A DNA stretch of 64,000 nucleotides from Acidobacteriaceae bacterium (GCA_003132405.1 PKXQ01000121.1:119052-183051); one strand, 5' to 3'. Counted from the stretch's first letter, positions 36,372-46,902 are shown. The notes: generated by a model from the sequence alone, not told the origin. A program made the numbers and translations.

Positions 36372-39173
36372 TTAGAACGTCGTCGCCACCGTAAACCGGA
36401 ACGTCTTCCTCGGCTCCAGCAGCCTGAACGGAGCGACCAGTGTCGATCGTGTGTAGTTATAGGTGTAGGTCGCGGCGCCCGGGTTCACCCCGAACGGGAA
36501 CATGCTGGGCGTGATCTGTATCGGCGGATAGGCGTTGCTATCGAGGCGCAGCGCGTTATAAGCGTAATAAATGCGGAACGGCGCATTCACCACTGGAAGC
36601 ATCGTCTGCAACTCGATTCCCGTCGACATGCGCGGCACCCAGTTCGTCCCCGGCACCGGCCTGAGATCGGGCGGAATACTGGTGATGGTCTGCCCGCCCT
36701 GGCAGCTGTAAGCGGTGCTTAACTGCGGGCAGCCGAACAGCGTGCTGATCAGGCTCTGATATTGCACCGGATTGATCTGCAACTGCGACGTGCGCAGAAT
36801 CGGATCGGTCCCCAAGTCAACAAAAGGCGCAATCGCCACCGGTCCCGCAATCGTGATCCGGTATTCCAGGTTGCCGTGAATACTGAAATCTCCGCCCGGC
36901 GTTACCAGTTGCTGATACGGAATCGGAATATTCCAGCAGTTGCTCACGCATGCCCCCGCGGAACTAGTCTGCACGGGGAAACGCGGGTTAGCCGGAACAT
37001 AACTTCCATCCGGATTCTTCAGCGCGATGTTTTGCACGCTCGGCAGGTAGGCAATCGGCGAAACCGTGCGTATATCGAATCCGCGCAAATCGTTTTCGCC
37101 GCCCAGGTAAGCCCGCTCAAACGGAGGCGCAACCACCCCGTCATATCCCGTAATGAACGACGCCTGCACATTGTAACCAAGCGCATTGCGGCGCTTTTGC
37201 ATCGGGAAAAACTGCTTGTACTGGATGATCGGCCGGATCGTGTGCACTGTGCCGCCGATTCCCGCAAACTCGCCGCCGATGAAGAGGCTCTTGCCATGAT
37301 GCGGCGCGTAATTCGAATCCAGTGTATTCATCGTCAAACTGGGCGTAACCTTGCTTGTGATAATGCCGCTCAGCGCATTAGGCCCGCTGATGCCCCGGAA
37401 GTTCAGATTCTCAAACAACAGCTTCGAAGCACTACTGACCGCAATCAACGACGAGCGGTCAAATGAATAGCTGATGCCCAGCCGTTTAAACGATCGTTTC
37501 CCCCGAAGCGGATAGCTCAAATTGCCCGTGGCGCCCGTACTCGACTGCGAATAATTCTGCAGGTTCTGCAGATAGGCCGAGGGCAAATTCGGATTTTGTC
37601 CCGTCAATATGGCATACTGCCGCGCCTGGTTATAGTTCGTCTTGCGCGTGTAAACGTTGAACCCCGCCTGTATCGGCCGGTCAAACATGTAAGGCTCTGT
37701 GAATCCGAATACCAGGTCGCGTTGCCGGCTGCCGAGGCTCGCTTGCACCGAGAGCGTCTCGCCCAATCCAAGAAAGTTGTTGGTGCTGTAATTGAGGCCC
37801 ACGAAAGCCCCCGCCAGCCCGCTCACTCCGCCCTGCAGCCCTATGCTGTTCTTTCCCTTTTCATGAACCTTCAAGGTGAGGTCGACGGTACCATTTTTTT
37901 CGTCGAGGTGCCGTTCCGTCGTATTCGGATCGTCCGGCTTCAGCTGATCGAAATATCCCAGCTGATTCAACCGCAACAAACTGAGTTCCCAATAATGCGA
38001 GTTGTAGATCTGCCCTTCTTCAAGCGCAATTTCGCGCCGTATAACTTTATCCCGCGTCGTCGTGTTGCCCTGGAACTCTATCCGCCGAACGTAAAATTCC
38101 TTGCCCTCGTCGACATCGATTTCGAGATTCACGATTTTCTTCGCGTCGTCGAACTTCGTGTCCGGCACCGAAGTAAAGTTGATGTATCCCGCCTCGCCAT
38201 AAGCCTTGCGCAGATTCTCCAGCCCCTTCGCCACCTTCTCGCGGCTGAAAATATCTCCATCCTTCATCGGAAAAAGACCGCGCAACGCCGCCGTATTGCG
38301 GATCGCTTTATTGTTCTTAAACGTGATGGTGCCGAGGCGGTACCGGTCCCCTTCCTCGATCGGCATCGTGATGTCGACTGCTTTCCCCACTCCACCCTGA
38401 ATCCACGGAATATGAAATCCCGGGTGCCCAGTGTCGTGAATCTCGGCCTTCGGATCCTCAACCAGCACCTTGAAGTAGCCGCGATTCTGATACTCCGCGC
38501 GCACCCGCTCCGTATCTTCCTCAAGCTTGGTCGCGTCATAAGTCTTGGCAAACAGGTTTTCAAGAAAGATCGAATGCGGAATGCCAATCGGCTTGAGGTT
38601 CTTCATTGCCGCCCGTAGCGTCCGGTCGTTAATATGCCGGTTACCCCGGAAGATGATCTTCCCCACCTTAACCTTCGGCCCCTCTTTAATCACAAAGGTG
38701 ACCGCAACCGCGGCCGGCGGAATCGGCCGTATTTCGCTGCGTATCGTCGCAAACTGATGCCCGTGCTCCGCCAGCAATTCCTTCAGCGCAACTTCCGCCT
38801 TCTTGATCTTCGTCGGATCGTACTGGCTCTCCACCGAAAGCCCAACCTTCCGCTCCTTGAACCGATCCAGCACGTCGCTGGTCGAAACCGCATTCAGCCC
38901 CGTGTAATTAATCTCGCGAATCGTCGGCCGCTCTTTGAGATAGATGTGGATGATCCAACCCTTGTCGCTTTGCTCGCGCTCGAAGCGTATGTCCTCAAAG
39001 TAGCCCGTGTTCCACAAGGCGTTGAAGTCGCGCTCAATGCCCGCCTGGTCATAAACGTCCCCCACTTTGCTGAAGATGCGCGCCTTCACCGTATCCGCCG
39101 GAATTCGCCGGTTGCCATGCACCACTATGCCGACGATCAGATCCGACTGCCCAATCGCGCTCGCCGTCAGCAC
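36372..39173 (-). CDS. bamA: Outer membrane protein assembly factor BamA (POTRA repeats plus surface antigen barrel)
   Basis: VVHGNRRIPADTVKARIFSKVGDVYD, repeated POTRA, GQEYLGGENDLRGFDIRTVSP; real start probably a little upstream (WNFLIVWATFLVLTASAIG signal in frame). Confidence 0.93.
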   Translation of the reverse strand: MLTASAIGQSDLIVGIVVHGNRRIPADTVKARIFSKVGDVYDQAGIERDFNALWNTGYFEDIRFEREQSDKGWIIHIYLKERPTIREINYTGLNAVSTSDVLDRFKERKVGLSVESQYDPTKIKKAEVALKELLAEHGHQFATIRSEIRPIPPAAVAVTFVIKEGPKVKVGKIIFRGNRHINDRTLRAAMKNLKPIGIPHSIFLENLFAKTYDATKLEEDTERVRAEYQNRGYFKVLVEDPKAEIHDTGHPGFHIPWIQGGVGKAVDITMPIEEGDRYRLGTITFKNNKAIRNTAALRGLFPMKDGDIFSREKVAKGLENLRKAYGEAGYINFTSVPDTKFDDAKKIVNLEIDVDEGKEFYVRRIEFQGNTTTRDKVIRREIALEEGQIYNSHYWELSLLRLNQLGYFDQLKPDDPNTTERHLDEKNGTVDLTLKVHEKGKNSIGLQGGVSGLAGAFVGLNYSTNNFLGLGETLSVQASLGSRQRDLVFGFTEPYMFDRPIQAGFNVYTRKTNYNQARQYAILTGQNPNLPSAYLQNLQNYSQSSTGATGNLSYPLRGKRSFKRLGISYSFDRSSLIAVSSASKLLFENLNFRGISGPNALSGIITSKVTPSLTMNTLDSNYAPHHGKSLFIGGEFAGIGGTVHTIRPIIQYKQFFPMQKRRNALGYNVQASFITGYDGVVAPPFERAYLGGENDLRGFDIRTVSPIAYLPSVQNIALKNPDGSYVPANPRFPVQTSSAGACVSNCWNIPIPYQQLVTPGGDFSIHGNLEYRITIAGPVAIAPFVDLGTDPILRTSQLQINPVQYQSLISTLFGCPQLSTAYSCQGGQTITSIPPDLRPVPGTNWVPRMSTGIELQTMLPVVNAPFRIYYAYNALRLDSNAYPPIQITPSMFPFGVNPGAATYTYNYTRSTLVAPFRLLEPRKTFRFTVATTF

Positions 39174-39461
39174 CAGAAACGTCGCCCAAACAATCAGGAA
39201 ATTCCACGCAGAGCTCCGCCTGCAAACTCTTTGGGAGGAAGAAGATGGAGAGCACTTCGACTCTGTCCGCGCACCCGCGTCCTGGCCGGCCCGCCTGGCC
39301 GGGACAGGGATTACCTGATGATGGCAATGAATTGCAACTACCTCGAAAAGCTAGAGTTAGGAAAACGGTAATTATACGGTAGAGATGAAGAACCGTCCAA
39401 GGCAGAGACTATTTTCGTAGTGCATCAGTTCGACTTTGCCCTGAAAACGCACGCCTTCGAC

Positions 39462-39536
39462 TTTGCCTTGAAAGGGCACGGCTTCAGCCGTGCCGCAACT
39501 GCCGCAAATCAACAGCGGCTTTAGCCGCTGAGGGAA
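39462..39536. repeat. Family A-like repeat variant
   Basis: gggcacggcttcagccgtgccgc...agcggctttagccgctgaggga. Confidence 0.8.
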
Positions 39537-39583
39537 CGCGTCTTTCAAACTGAACTCACCACTGGCAAATTTCTCCCCGAGAC

Positions 39584-41806
39584 TCACGCCCGAAAAGGTT
39601 CTACCTCAACACAGACGGAATAGAACGTCGCCGCGTTGCCCATGTCCGTAAGTTTTTCTGACGTGAGCACATTAATATTTCGCCCGCCCGGACCAAATCG
39701 CGCCCAATCGAGCCGCGCCGCCACCACTCCAAGCGCAACCGATCCATTCACCCGCGCCCGCAGCACAATCTCTCCGCGCGAGTTAAACGCGCGAACCTGA
39801 TCGCCATTCCTCACGCCCCGCGCCTCAGCATCCTGAGGATGCATCTCCAACTCCGCCATCCCCGGCTCCATCTCGCGAACCGACGCAACATTGGCAAACG
39901 ACGAATTGAGATGGTTGTCCGGCTTCCGCGCCAAAAGCTCAAGAGGAAAGCCCGACTTCGATCCCGCTCCATGCCGCGACTCCACTGGCGGAGTAAAAGC
40001 CACCACCGGATCAAGCCCCCGAGCCTTCAAAGCCTCACTATAAAACTCCGCCTTCCCGCTAGCAGTAGCAAAATTCCCCTCCGCAAACGGCAAAAACGGA
40101 GCACTCCGCTTTTGGGTGGCGCAGCGCTTCAGCGCTGCGATATCCGCCCCACTCGCAACCGCGGCTTTAGCCGCTGAGGGAGCCAAATTCAACCGCACCC
40201 AATGCTCCCGCTCCAACCGCTCCCGCGTAATCCCATCAAGCCGCGGATTCCCCGAACCGAGCGCCCGCTCAATCATCGCATCCACTGACTCCCGGAAGCA
40301 CTCATCCTCAAATCCCATGCGCTCCGCCAGCCCGCGAAATACCTCGACATTCGACCTACACTCACCGAGCGGTTCAATCGCCTGCTCCGACATCTGCAAA
40401 AAATAATGCCCGTAAGCCCCCACCAAATCCTTGTGCTCAAAAAAAGTGGTGGCCGGCAAAACAATATCCGCATAATCGGTCGTGTCTGTAAAAAACTGCT
40501 CGTGCACAACCGTAAAAAGATCGTCCCGCATCAACCCGCGCACCACTTCATTATGGTTCGGGCAAACCGCCGCCGGATTCGAGTTATACACAAACAGCGC
40601 CTTGATCGGCGGCCCTGTCAGCGTATTCAACGCCGTCCCAAGCTGCACCATGTTGACCATCCGCGCCGGCCGCCCGAGCGCTTTATTCATCAGTTCCGGC
40701 ATCCGCAGCGCATCCGAATTCAATCCAAAAGCCCCGCTGGTCGAGAGCTGCAACCCGCCCCCAACTTCCTTCCACGATCCAATCAAGCAGGGAAGCATAG
40801 TCACGGCGCGCATTGCCATCCCGCCGCCATCCGACCGCTGAATCCCATAATTGACGCGAATCACCGACGGCCGCACCGTCGCATACTCGCGCGCCAGCTT
40901 GCGTATATCGTCCGCCGAAATCCCCGTCCACTGCGCCACTCGCTCCGGCGGATACTCCGCAGCGCAAGCCTTCAGCTCCTCAAATCCAACCGTGTAACGC
41001 GAAACATAATCGCCATCAAAAAGATTTTCGCTAATGATGACGTGCATCAACCCGAGCGCGAGCGCCGCGTCCGTCCCCGGATTGATCGGCAAATACCAAT
41101 CCGCCAGCTTCGCCGTCCGCGTGCGATACGGATCGATCACCACTAGCTTCGCGCCCTTGCGCCGCGCCTCTTCTATAAACGGCCAAAGATGAACATTGTT
41201 GCCGTGAATATTCGAGGCCCACGCAATGATGTATCGCGAATCCGCAAACTGCTCCGGCTCCGTCCCCATCTTGATCCCGATCACTGACTGCAGCCCCACT
41301 TCGCCCGCGTCCGAACAAATCGTCCGCTCCAGTTGCGAAGCGCCCAGCCGATAAAAGAAACGCCGATCCATCGACGCGCCATTCAGCGCCCCCAAAGTCC
41401 CGCCATAAGAGTAGGGAAGAATAGCCTCAGGTCCGAATTCATCAGCAACGCGCCGAAACCGCCCAGCAATCTCCCCCAGCGCCCAATCCCAAGAGACGCG
41501 CTCAAATGCGGATTGTGTTTGTGTTTGTGATTGTGATTGTGTTTGTGTGGCGCGGGCGCCCCCGCCCGCGTGCAGAGCACCAACCGCCGGCCCTTTAGCC
41601 CGAACCCGCCGCATCGGATAAAGCACGCGCTCCGGCGAATACACCCGGTCCAGATACTTAGCCACCTTAGCGCAAAGAAACCCGCGCGTTACCGGATGCT
41701 CAGGGTCCCCCTGAATCTTAGTAGCCCACCCATCCTCGATCGTAATCAGAACGCTGCAAGCATCCGGACAATCATGCGGACAAGCAGCATGAACCACGCG
41801 CTTCAT
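39584..41806 (-). CDS. Molybdopterin oxidoreductase family protein with two in-frame repeat-derived insertions
   Basis: ACPHDCPDACSVLITIEDG (4Fe-4S), RVSWDWALGEIAGRF, YSYGGTLGALNG; insertions GALHAGGGARATQTQSQSQTQTQS and AKAAVASGADIAALKRCATQKR. Confidence 0.93.
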   Translation of the reverse strand: MKRVVHAACPHDCPDACSVLITIEDGWATKIQGDPEHPVTRGFLCAKVAKYLDRVYSPERVLYPMRRVRAKGPAVGALHAGGGARATQTQSQSQTQTQSAFERVSWDWALGEIAGRFRRVADEFGPEAILPYSYGGTLGALNGASMDRRFFYRLGASQLERTICSDAGEVGLQSVIGIKMGTEPEQFADSRYIIAWASNIHGNNVHLWPFIEEARRKGAKLVVIDPYRTRTAKLADWYLPINPGTDAALALGLMHVIISENLFDGDYVSRYTVGFEELKACAAEYPPERVAQWTGISADDIRKLAREYATVRPSVIRVNYGIQRSDGGGMAMRAVTMLPCLIGSWKEVGGGLQLSTSGAFGLNSDALRMPELMNKALGRPARMVNMVQLGTALNTLTGPPIKALFVYNSNPAAVCPNHNEVVRGLMRDDLFTVVHEQFFTDTTDYADIVLPATTFFEHKDLVGAYGHYFLQMSEQAIEPLGECRSNVEVFRGLAERMGFEDECFRESVDAMIERALGSGNPRLDGITRERLEREHWVRLNLAPSAAKAAVASGADIAALKRCATQKRSAPFLPFAEGNFATASGKAEFYSEALKARGLDPVVAFTPPVESRHGAGSKSGFPLELLARKPDNHLNSSFANVASVREMEPGMAELEMHPQDAEARGVRNGDQVRAFNSRGEIVLRARVNGSVALGVVAARLDWARFGPGGRNINVLTSEKLTDMGNAATFYSVCVEVEPFRA
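40109..40182. repeat. Family A palindromic repeat inside CDS
   Basis: cttttgggtggcgcagcgcttcagcgctgcgata...gcggctttagccgctgaggga; read through by ORF 39584..41806. Confidence 0.9.
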
Positions 41807-41878
41807 CTTGCGATTATAAAGTGAGGACAGTTACCAGTACTGAGGTTTTTCTCTGGCAACCGACGACCGGCATTCGCC

Positions 41879-42451
41879 CTACTTAAACTCCAGCACTTCC
41901 TTCTCTTTCGCCTTGCTCATCTCTTCCATCTTCTTAATCTCATCATCCGTCAGCTTCTGAATCTCATCCAGCGCCCGCTTTTCGTCGTCCTCGGCAATCT
42001 TCTTATCCTTGAGCGTCTTCTTGATCGCCTCATTCCCATCGCGCCGCACATTCCGCACCGCCGTGCGATGCTCCTCCAGAATCCGATGCAGATGCTTCAC
42101 CATATCCTTGCGCCGCTCTTCGGTCAGCGCCGGCACCGGCACGCGCACCAGCTTGCCGTCATTCATCGGATTGAGCCCCAGATCAGCCGCGCGGATCGCC
42201 TTCTCAATCGCCCCAAGCTGCGATGTGTCAAACGGCTGCACCGTGATCATCTGCGGCTCCGGAGCGTGAATCTGCGCGATCTGGTTCAGCGGCATCTGCG
42301 ACCCGTAGTAGTCGACGGATACCGTGTCCAGCATGTGAATGTTAGCGCGCCCAGTGCGCGTAGCCGCCATCTCGCGGCGGAAATCTTCCACCGCCTTATC
42401 CATGCGCGTCTTCAGTTGTCCAAAAACTTCCTTCAGGGCAGGATGAGCCAT
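41879..42451 (-). CDS. frr: Ribosome recycling factor
   Basis: TRTGRANIHMLDTVSVDYYGSQMPLNQIAQI; PALTEERRKDMVKHLHRILEEHRTAVRNVRRD. Confidence 0.97.
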   Translation of the reverse strand: MAHPALKEVFGQLKTRMDKAVEDFRREMAATRTGRANIHMLDTVSVDYYGSQMPLNQIAQIHAPEPQMITVQPFDTSQLGAIEKAIRAADLGLNPMNDGKLVRVPVPALTEERRKDMVKHLHRILEEHRTAVRNVRRDGNEAIKKTLKDKKIAEDDEKRALDEIQKLTDDEIKKMEEMSKAKEKEVLEFK

Positions 42452-42519
42452 CTCTATCAGCTCCCAATGTTTTTGACAGCAGAACGGTGCATTATAAACC
42501 GCAACTCTACAAACTTGTC

Positions 42520-42596
42520 ATCCTGAGCGAAGCGAAGGACCTGTGCATTTTGCTGGGCAGCGACCCAACGCATAGGTCCTTCGCTCGGAATGACAA
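42520..42596. repeat. Inverted repeat GTCATCCTGAGCGAAGCGAAGGACCT...AGGTCCTTCGCTCGGAATGAC
   Basis: Complementary arms in the pyrH-frr spacer; single arm recurs at ~57787. Confidence 0.85.
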
Positions 42597-42616
42597 CCTT
42601 GCTGCAATACTGGACC

Positions 42617-43333
42617 TTACGCGCTAACCAGCGACCCAATCTTCTCTCCCAGAACCACTCGCCGAATATTCCCGTGCTGATTGAGATTGAAAACAATGAT
42701 GGGCAGATTATTGTCTTTGCACAAAGAAATCGCCGTCGAGTCCATCACCTTGAGCCCTTGCTTCAGCACATCCATATAGGTGAGAGTGTCAAATTTCTTC
42801 GCATCCGGCACCTTCATCGGATCGGCGTCATAAATCCCATCTACCTTCGTCGCCTTGAGAATCGCATCCGCCTTGATCTCCATCGCCCGCAGCGACGCCG
42901 CCGTGTCCGTCGAAAAATACGGATTCCCTGTCCCCCCGGCAAAAATCACCACGCGACCTTTTTCCAGATGCCGTATCGCGCGCCGCCGTATAAAAGGTTC
43001 CGCCACCTGATTCATCTCAATCGCCGTCTGCACGCGCGTATAAACATGCTGCTTCTCCAGAGCGTCCTGCAACGCCAGCGCATTAATCACCGTAGCCAGC
43101 ATGCCCATATGGTCGGCTGACACCCGATCCATGTTCCGAGCCTGGTCGGCAACCCCACGAAAAAAATTCCCGCCGCCCACCACAATCGCCATCTGGATGC
43201 CAAGGTTCTGCACCTCAGCCAGTTCAGCCGCCACTTCATGGATGCGTGTGGTGTCAACGCCAAACCCCTGCGTGGCCGCCAGGGCCTCGCCCGAGATTTT
43301 CAGCAGGATGCGTTTGAAGATTGGCTCCGGCAT
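42617..43333 (-). CDS. pyrH: UMP kinase
   Basis: [49 protein letters not shown]. Confidence 0.97.
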   Translation of the reverse strand: MPEPIFKRILLKISGEALAATQGFGVDTTRIHEVAAELAEVQNLGIQMAIVVGGGNFFRGVADQARNMDRVSADHMGMLATVINALALQDALEKQHVYTRVQTAIEMNQVAEPFIRRRAIRHLEKGRVVIFAGGTGNPYFSTDTAASLRAMEIKADAILKATKVDGIYDADPMKVPDAKKFDTLTYMDVLKQGLKVMDSTAISLCKDNNLPIIVFNLNQHGNIRRVVLGEKIGSLVSA

Positions 43334-43407
43334 CGAGATTCAGTGTAGCACTGTCGAGCGGCCTGAAAATGTCGGGCCAACCTGCCACTAGAGCCGAAAA
43401 GGGATAA

Positions 43408-43438
43408 TAAAAAAACCCAGCATCGTTATGATGCTGGG
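43408..43438 (-). terminator. Rho-independent terminator downstream of tsf
   Basis: Minus strand: CCCAGCATC-ATAAC-GATGCTGGG followed by TTTTTTTATT. Confidence 0.85.
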
Positions 43439-43464
43439 GCCAAATCCTTCTACGGTTTGTTTTT

Positions 43465-44121
43465 TTACTCCGCCTTCGGCTCCGCCGGCTTAGTGATGGC
43501 AATCGTCTCGCCCGCGTCGCCCACCTTAAACCGCGCAAACCGCCGTACCGCAATGTTCTCGCCGAGCTTCCCGATCTTCGCCGCAATCAGCTGCGAGATA
43601 TTGATGGTCTGGTCCTTGATGAAGGGCTGCTCAAGCAGGCAAACCTCTTCATAATATTTTTCCATCATGCCAGTGACCATCTTTTCCGCGATGTTTGCCG
43701 GCTTACCGCTAGCGATGGCCTTCGCAAGATAAATGTCCTTCTCGCGAGCATAGTCTTCCGCCGTAACATCCTCTTTGCGAACAAACTTAGGATCGCTAGC
43801 CGCAATGTGCATGGCAATATCGTGCACCAGCTCTTTGAAGTCCTCCGTGCGCGCCACAAAATCGCTCTCGCAGTTGACCTCAACCAGCACACCAATCTTG
43901 CCGCCCGCGTGAATGTAGTGTCCCACCGAACCTTCACTCGTCACCCGCGTAGCCTTCTTCGCCGCGACCGACACGCCTTTCTTCCGCAGCAGCACAATCG
44001 CATCCTCCAGGATGCCCTTCGCTTCCGTCAAAGCGGTCTTGCAATCCATCATCGGCGCCCCCGTCTTTTCCCGGAGCTCCTTCACTTGCGCAGCAGAAAT
44101 GTTTGCCATAGTCGTGCTCAT
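43465..44121 (-). CDS. tsf: Translation elongation factor Ts
   Basis: AAQVKELREKTGAPMMDCKTALTEAKGILEDAIVLLRKKG; EVNCESDFVARTEDF. Confidence 0.97.
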   Translation of the reverse strand: MSTTMANISAAQVKELREKTGAPMMDCKTALTEAKGILEDAIVLLRKKGVSVAAKKATRVTSEGSVGHYIHAGGKIGVLVEVNCESDFVARTEDFKELVHDIAMHIAASDPKFVRKEDVTAEDYAREKDIYLAKAIASGKPANIAEKMVTGMMEKYYEEVCLLEQPFIKDQTINISQLIAAKIGKLGENIAVRRFARFKVGDAGETIAITKPAEPKAE

Positions 44122-44239
44122 TCGTATTTCTTCCTTCAACTCAAACTTTGTCTTTAGAAAACTCGACCCGCGCACAGTCGAACTGCGCGGGTCAGATAGG
44201 GTTTGCGAAAAGCCAACAGCTAATAGCTAACAGCCGAAC

Positions 44240-45169
44240 TCAAAACCGCCGCGTCTCCGCCTGCAGTTCGTCGACATCTTCCGTAGCTGCCGAAGGACGC
44301 TTGCGCGTGCCCTTGCCCAGCACGTCTTCCATCCGTATCTCTTCGCCTGTGCCGTCGACTGCAACCGGGACGGCCGCGCCATCCGCCGCAACCGCAGCGA
44401 ACAGTTCTTCAGCTTCCGGAGCCGCGACCTCCGCCGCCGCTTCAGTCTCTGCCGCAGCCTGGATATCAGCCGTCTGCTTATCATCTCGAGCGTGCACGCC
44501 CTCGGCAATCGACTCCGAAATCTTCGAAGTAAACAGCCGGATCGCCCGCAGCGCATCATCATTGCCCGGAATCACGTAATCCACTTCGCTCGGATCGCAG
44601 TTCGTGTCGACCACCGCAACCACCGGAATCCCCAGCTTGCGCGATTCGCGCACCGCAATCTGCTCTTTATTCGAATCGATCACAAAAATCGCATCGGGCA
44701 GCCGCGTCATATTCTTAATGCCGGCGAGATTCGCCTGCAAATGCTTGCGCTCGCGCTCCAGCTTGATCACTTCTTTTTTCGGCAGCAGATCGTAACGGCC
44801 ATCCGTGGCCATTTCATCCAGTTCCTTGAGCCGCTTCACCGATTTCTGCACCGTGACCCAGTTGGTCAAAAGTCCGCCCAGCCAGCGCTGGTTCACATAG
44901 AACATCGAGCAGCGCTGCGCCTCTTCGGCTATCGCATCCTGCGCCTGGCGCTTGGTGCCCACGAAGAGAATGATGCGACCGTCAGCGGCCAGATCCTGCA
45001 CAAACTTCGACGCCTCTTTAAACATCTTCAGCGTCTTCTGCAAATCGATAATGTAAATCCCATTACGCTCGCCAAAGATGTACTCCTTCATCTTTGGGTT
45101 CCACCGCTTCGTCTGGTGCCCGAAGTGAACGCCCGCTTCGAGCAACTCCTTCATCGTGATATTCGCCAA
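44240..45169 (-). CDS. rpsB: 30S ribosomal protein S2
   Basis: [43 protein letters not shown]. Confidence 0.98.
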   Translation of the reverse strand: MANITMKELLEAGVHFGHQTKRWNPKMKEYIFGERNGIYIIDLQKTLKMFKEASKFVQDLAADGRIILFVGTKRQAQDAIAEEAQRCSMFYVNQRWLGGLLTNWVTVQKSVKRLKELDEMATDGRYDLLPKKEVIKLERERKHLQANLAGIKNMTRLPDAIFVIDSNKEQIAVRESRKLGIPVVAVVDTNCDPSEVDYVIPGNDDALRAIRLFTSKISESIAEGVHARDDKQTADIQAAAETEAAAEVAAPEAEELFAAVAADGAAVPVAVDGTGEEIRMEDVLGKGTRKRPSAATEDVDELQAETRRF

Positions 45170-45274
45170 TCAACCTCCTCAGTTGGTCTGCATCCGGATG
45201 CTGAAAAGATCCGGATTGCCATTCCCTTCCACCCCATCTCAGGGGAGGTGGGGGGATGAATTGAACTCCTAAAA

Positions 45275-45400
45275 CCAAGTTTCAAGGTTTCAGAGTTTCA
45301 AGGTTTCAAGGTTTCAAAATTCCAAGCTAGCTCGCCACACACCTTGAAACCCTGAAACCTTGAAACCCTGAAACCCTGAAACCCTGAAACCTTGAAACCT
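45275..45400. repeat. Hairpin with arms of tandem 8-nt units (GTTTCAAG / CCTTGAAA)
   Basis: Left gtttcaaggtttcagagtttcaaggtttcaagg, right ccttgaaaccctgaaaccttgaaaccctgaaaccctgaaaccctgaaaccttgaaacc; rpsI-rpsB spacer. Confidence 0.9.
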
Positions 45401-45405
45401 GCAAC

Positions 45406-45801
45406 TTATCTCTTACTAAACTGGAATCTCTTTCTCGCGCCCTTCTGCCCATACTTCTTGCGCTCTTTAGCCCGCGGATCGCGCGTCACCATGCCTTCGG
45501 CCTTGAGCTTCCCGCGCAACTCCGCATTAAACAGCATGAGAGCGCGCGTAATGCCGAGACGCACCGCATCGGCTTGTCCGGCCACTCCACCGCCGCACAC
45601 GTTCGCCAGCACGTTGAAGGTGGCTCCAGTATCGGTCGAGACCAGCGCCCGCTTCGCCGCTATGCGCTGCGACGGCGTCACGAAGTATTCATCGAACGGC
45701 TTGCCGTTGACCTTGAGCTCGCCGCTGCCCGGCCGAAGAAAAACCCGCGCAATCGCCGTCTTGCGCCGTCCAGTTCCGTAGTATTGAACCAATTCAGCCA
45801 T
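45406..45801 (-). CDS. rpsI: 30S ribosomal protein S9
   Basis: [34 protein letters not shown] ... [17 protein letters not shown]. Confidence 0.98.
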   Translation of the reverse strand: MAELVQYYGTGRRKTAIARVFLRPGSGELKVNGKPFDEYFVTPSQRIAAKRALVSTDTGATFNVLANVCGGGVAGQADAVRLGITRALMLFNAELRGKLKAEGMVTRDPRAKERKKYGQKGARKRFQFSKR

Positions 45802-45936
45802 TAGCTCTTAGCTGTTAGCTCTTAGCTTTGCCAGCCAAGCGCCAACTTTTTACCTTTCCTCGAATTCTCAAATTCGAAAACCTGTATAAACCGAAATTCG
45901 TATTAGCTAAGAGCCAATGGCTAATAGCTAAAAGCT
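45801..45936. repeat. Inverted tandem heptads (TTAGCTC/TTAGCTG) around a unique loop
   Basis: Left ttagctcttagctgttagctcttagct; right ttagctaagagccaatggctaatagctaaaagct; rplM-rpsI spacer. Confidence 0.8.
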
Positions 45937-45940
45937 GCTT

Positions 45941-46372
45941 CTACGCAAACACCTTAGCTTCCGGCTTCTGCGCCTCATGCGGATGCTTATCCCCGCGATA
46001 AACCTTCAGCTTCGTAAACATCTGCTTGCCCAGCTTGTTCTTCGGCAGCATGCGCGAAACCGCGTCTTCAATGATCAGCTCCGGCTTCCGTACCAGCCGC
46101 TTCTTCATCTCTTCCGAGCGCAGCCCGCCAGGATACCCCGTATAGCGGTGATACATCTTCTGGTCAGCCTTCATGCCGGTGATCTTGATCTTCTCGGCAT
46201 TGATAATCACCACGTGATCGCCGGTATCGATAAACGGCGTGTATTTCGGATTCTCTTTGCCCATCAGAATGCGAGCCACGCGCGAGGCGAGGCGGCCCAG
46301 TGCCAGCCCGCTCGCATCCACCACAAACCATTTACGCGCAATATCTCCCTCTTTGGGGAAATAGGTTGACAT
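45941..46372 (-). CDS. rplM: 50S ribosomal protein L13
   Basis: [62 protein letters not shown]. Confidence 0.98.
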   Translation of the reverse strand: MSTYFPKEGDIARKWFVVDASGLALGRLASRVARILMGKENPKYTPFIDTGDHVVIINAEKIKITGMKADQKMYHRYTGYPGGLRSEEMKKRLVRKPELIIEDAVSRMLPKNKLGKQMFTKLKVYRGDKHPHEAQKPEAKVFA

Positions 46373-46902
46373 CGGAAATCTCCCAGAATTAAAAGAACGT
46401 TATAACGACGAAGACCGCTGACTGCCCTAAGAACGACCGCCCTTAAGTAATGCCCTATACCTGATTGCCGTATCCGTGATATCCACGCAGAACGCGCGCT
46501 AGGTGTTCCAGGCGGGCAGCCGCAGGACTTCCAAAGAGATATTAGGATAGCCCAGCCGCAATCCCCTTGTCAACGACTTGTGCTCGCAAGTCCTGTCCCC
46601 ATAGGACAATACCCGCAAATCTCAAGCCTGGAGCTGCGTCCCAATTATACCCTCCGCCCCATCCTTGAGATGTGTTTCTGCCGCAGATGTGTTTCTGCCG
46701 CGCAATTGCAGAATCGTCCTGTGCTCCAAGTGCAAGTAACTAGCCACCTCACAGCTCGTTGGCCACGGCGATTCATTGCATTACGCGTTGGATGGTATAG
46801 GGGGATTGTGAGTGTAATCGCCTTGGTTACGTCACCGCCCCCGCCGCTTGGTGTTTGGCACGAAGATGACCTACGATGTTCCTGTCAGAAATCGTGAGGC
46901 AT

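Noticed and set aside
37596-38618. 340-aa plus-strand ORF
   Set aside because: Antisense to bamA
45275-45405. Possible CRISPR array
   Set aside because: 8-nt units are directly contiguous with no spacers and arms are inverted; no cas genes nearby
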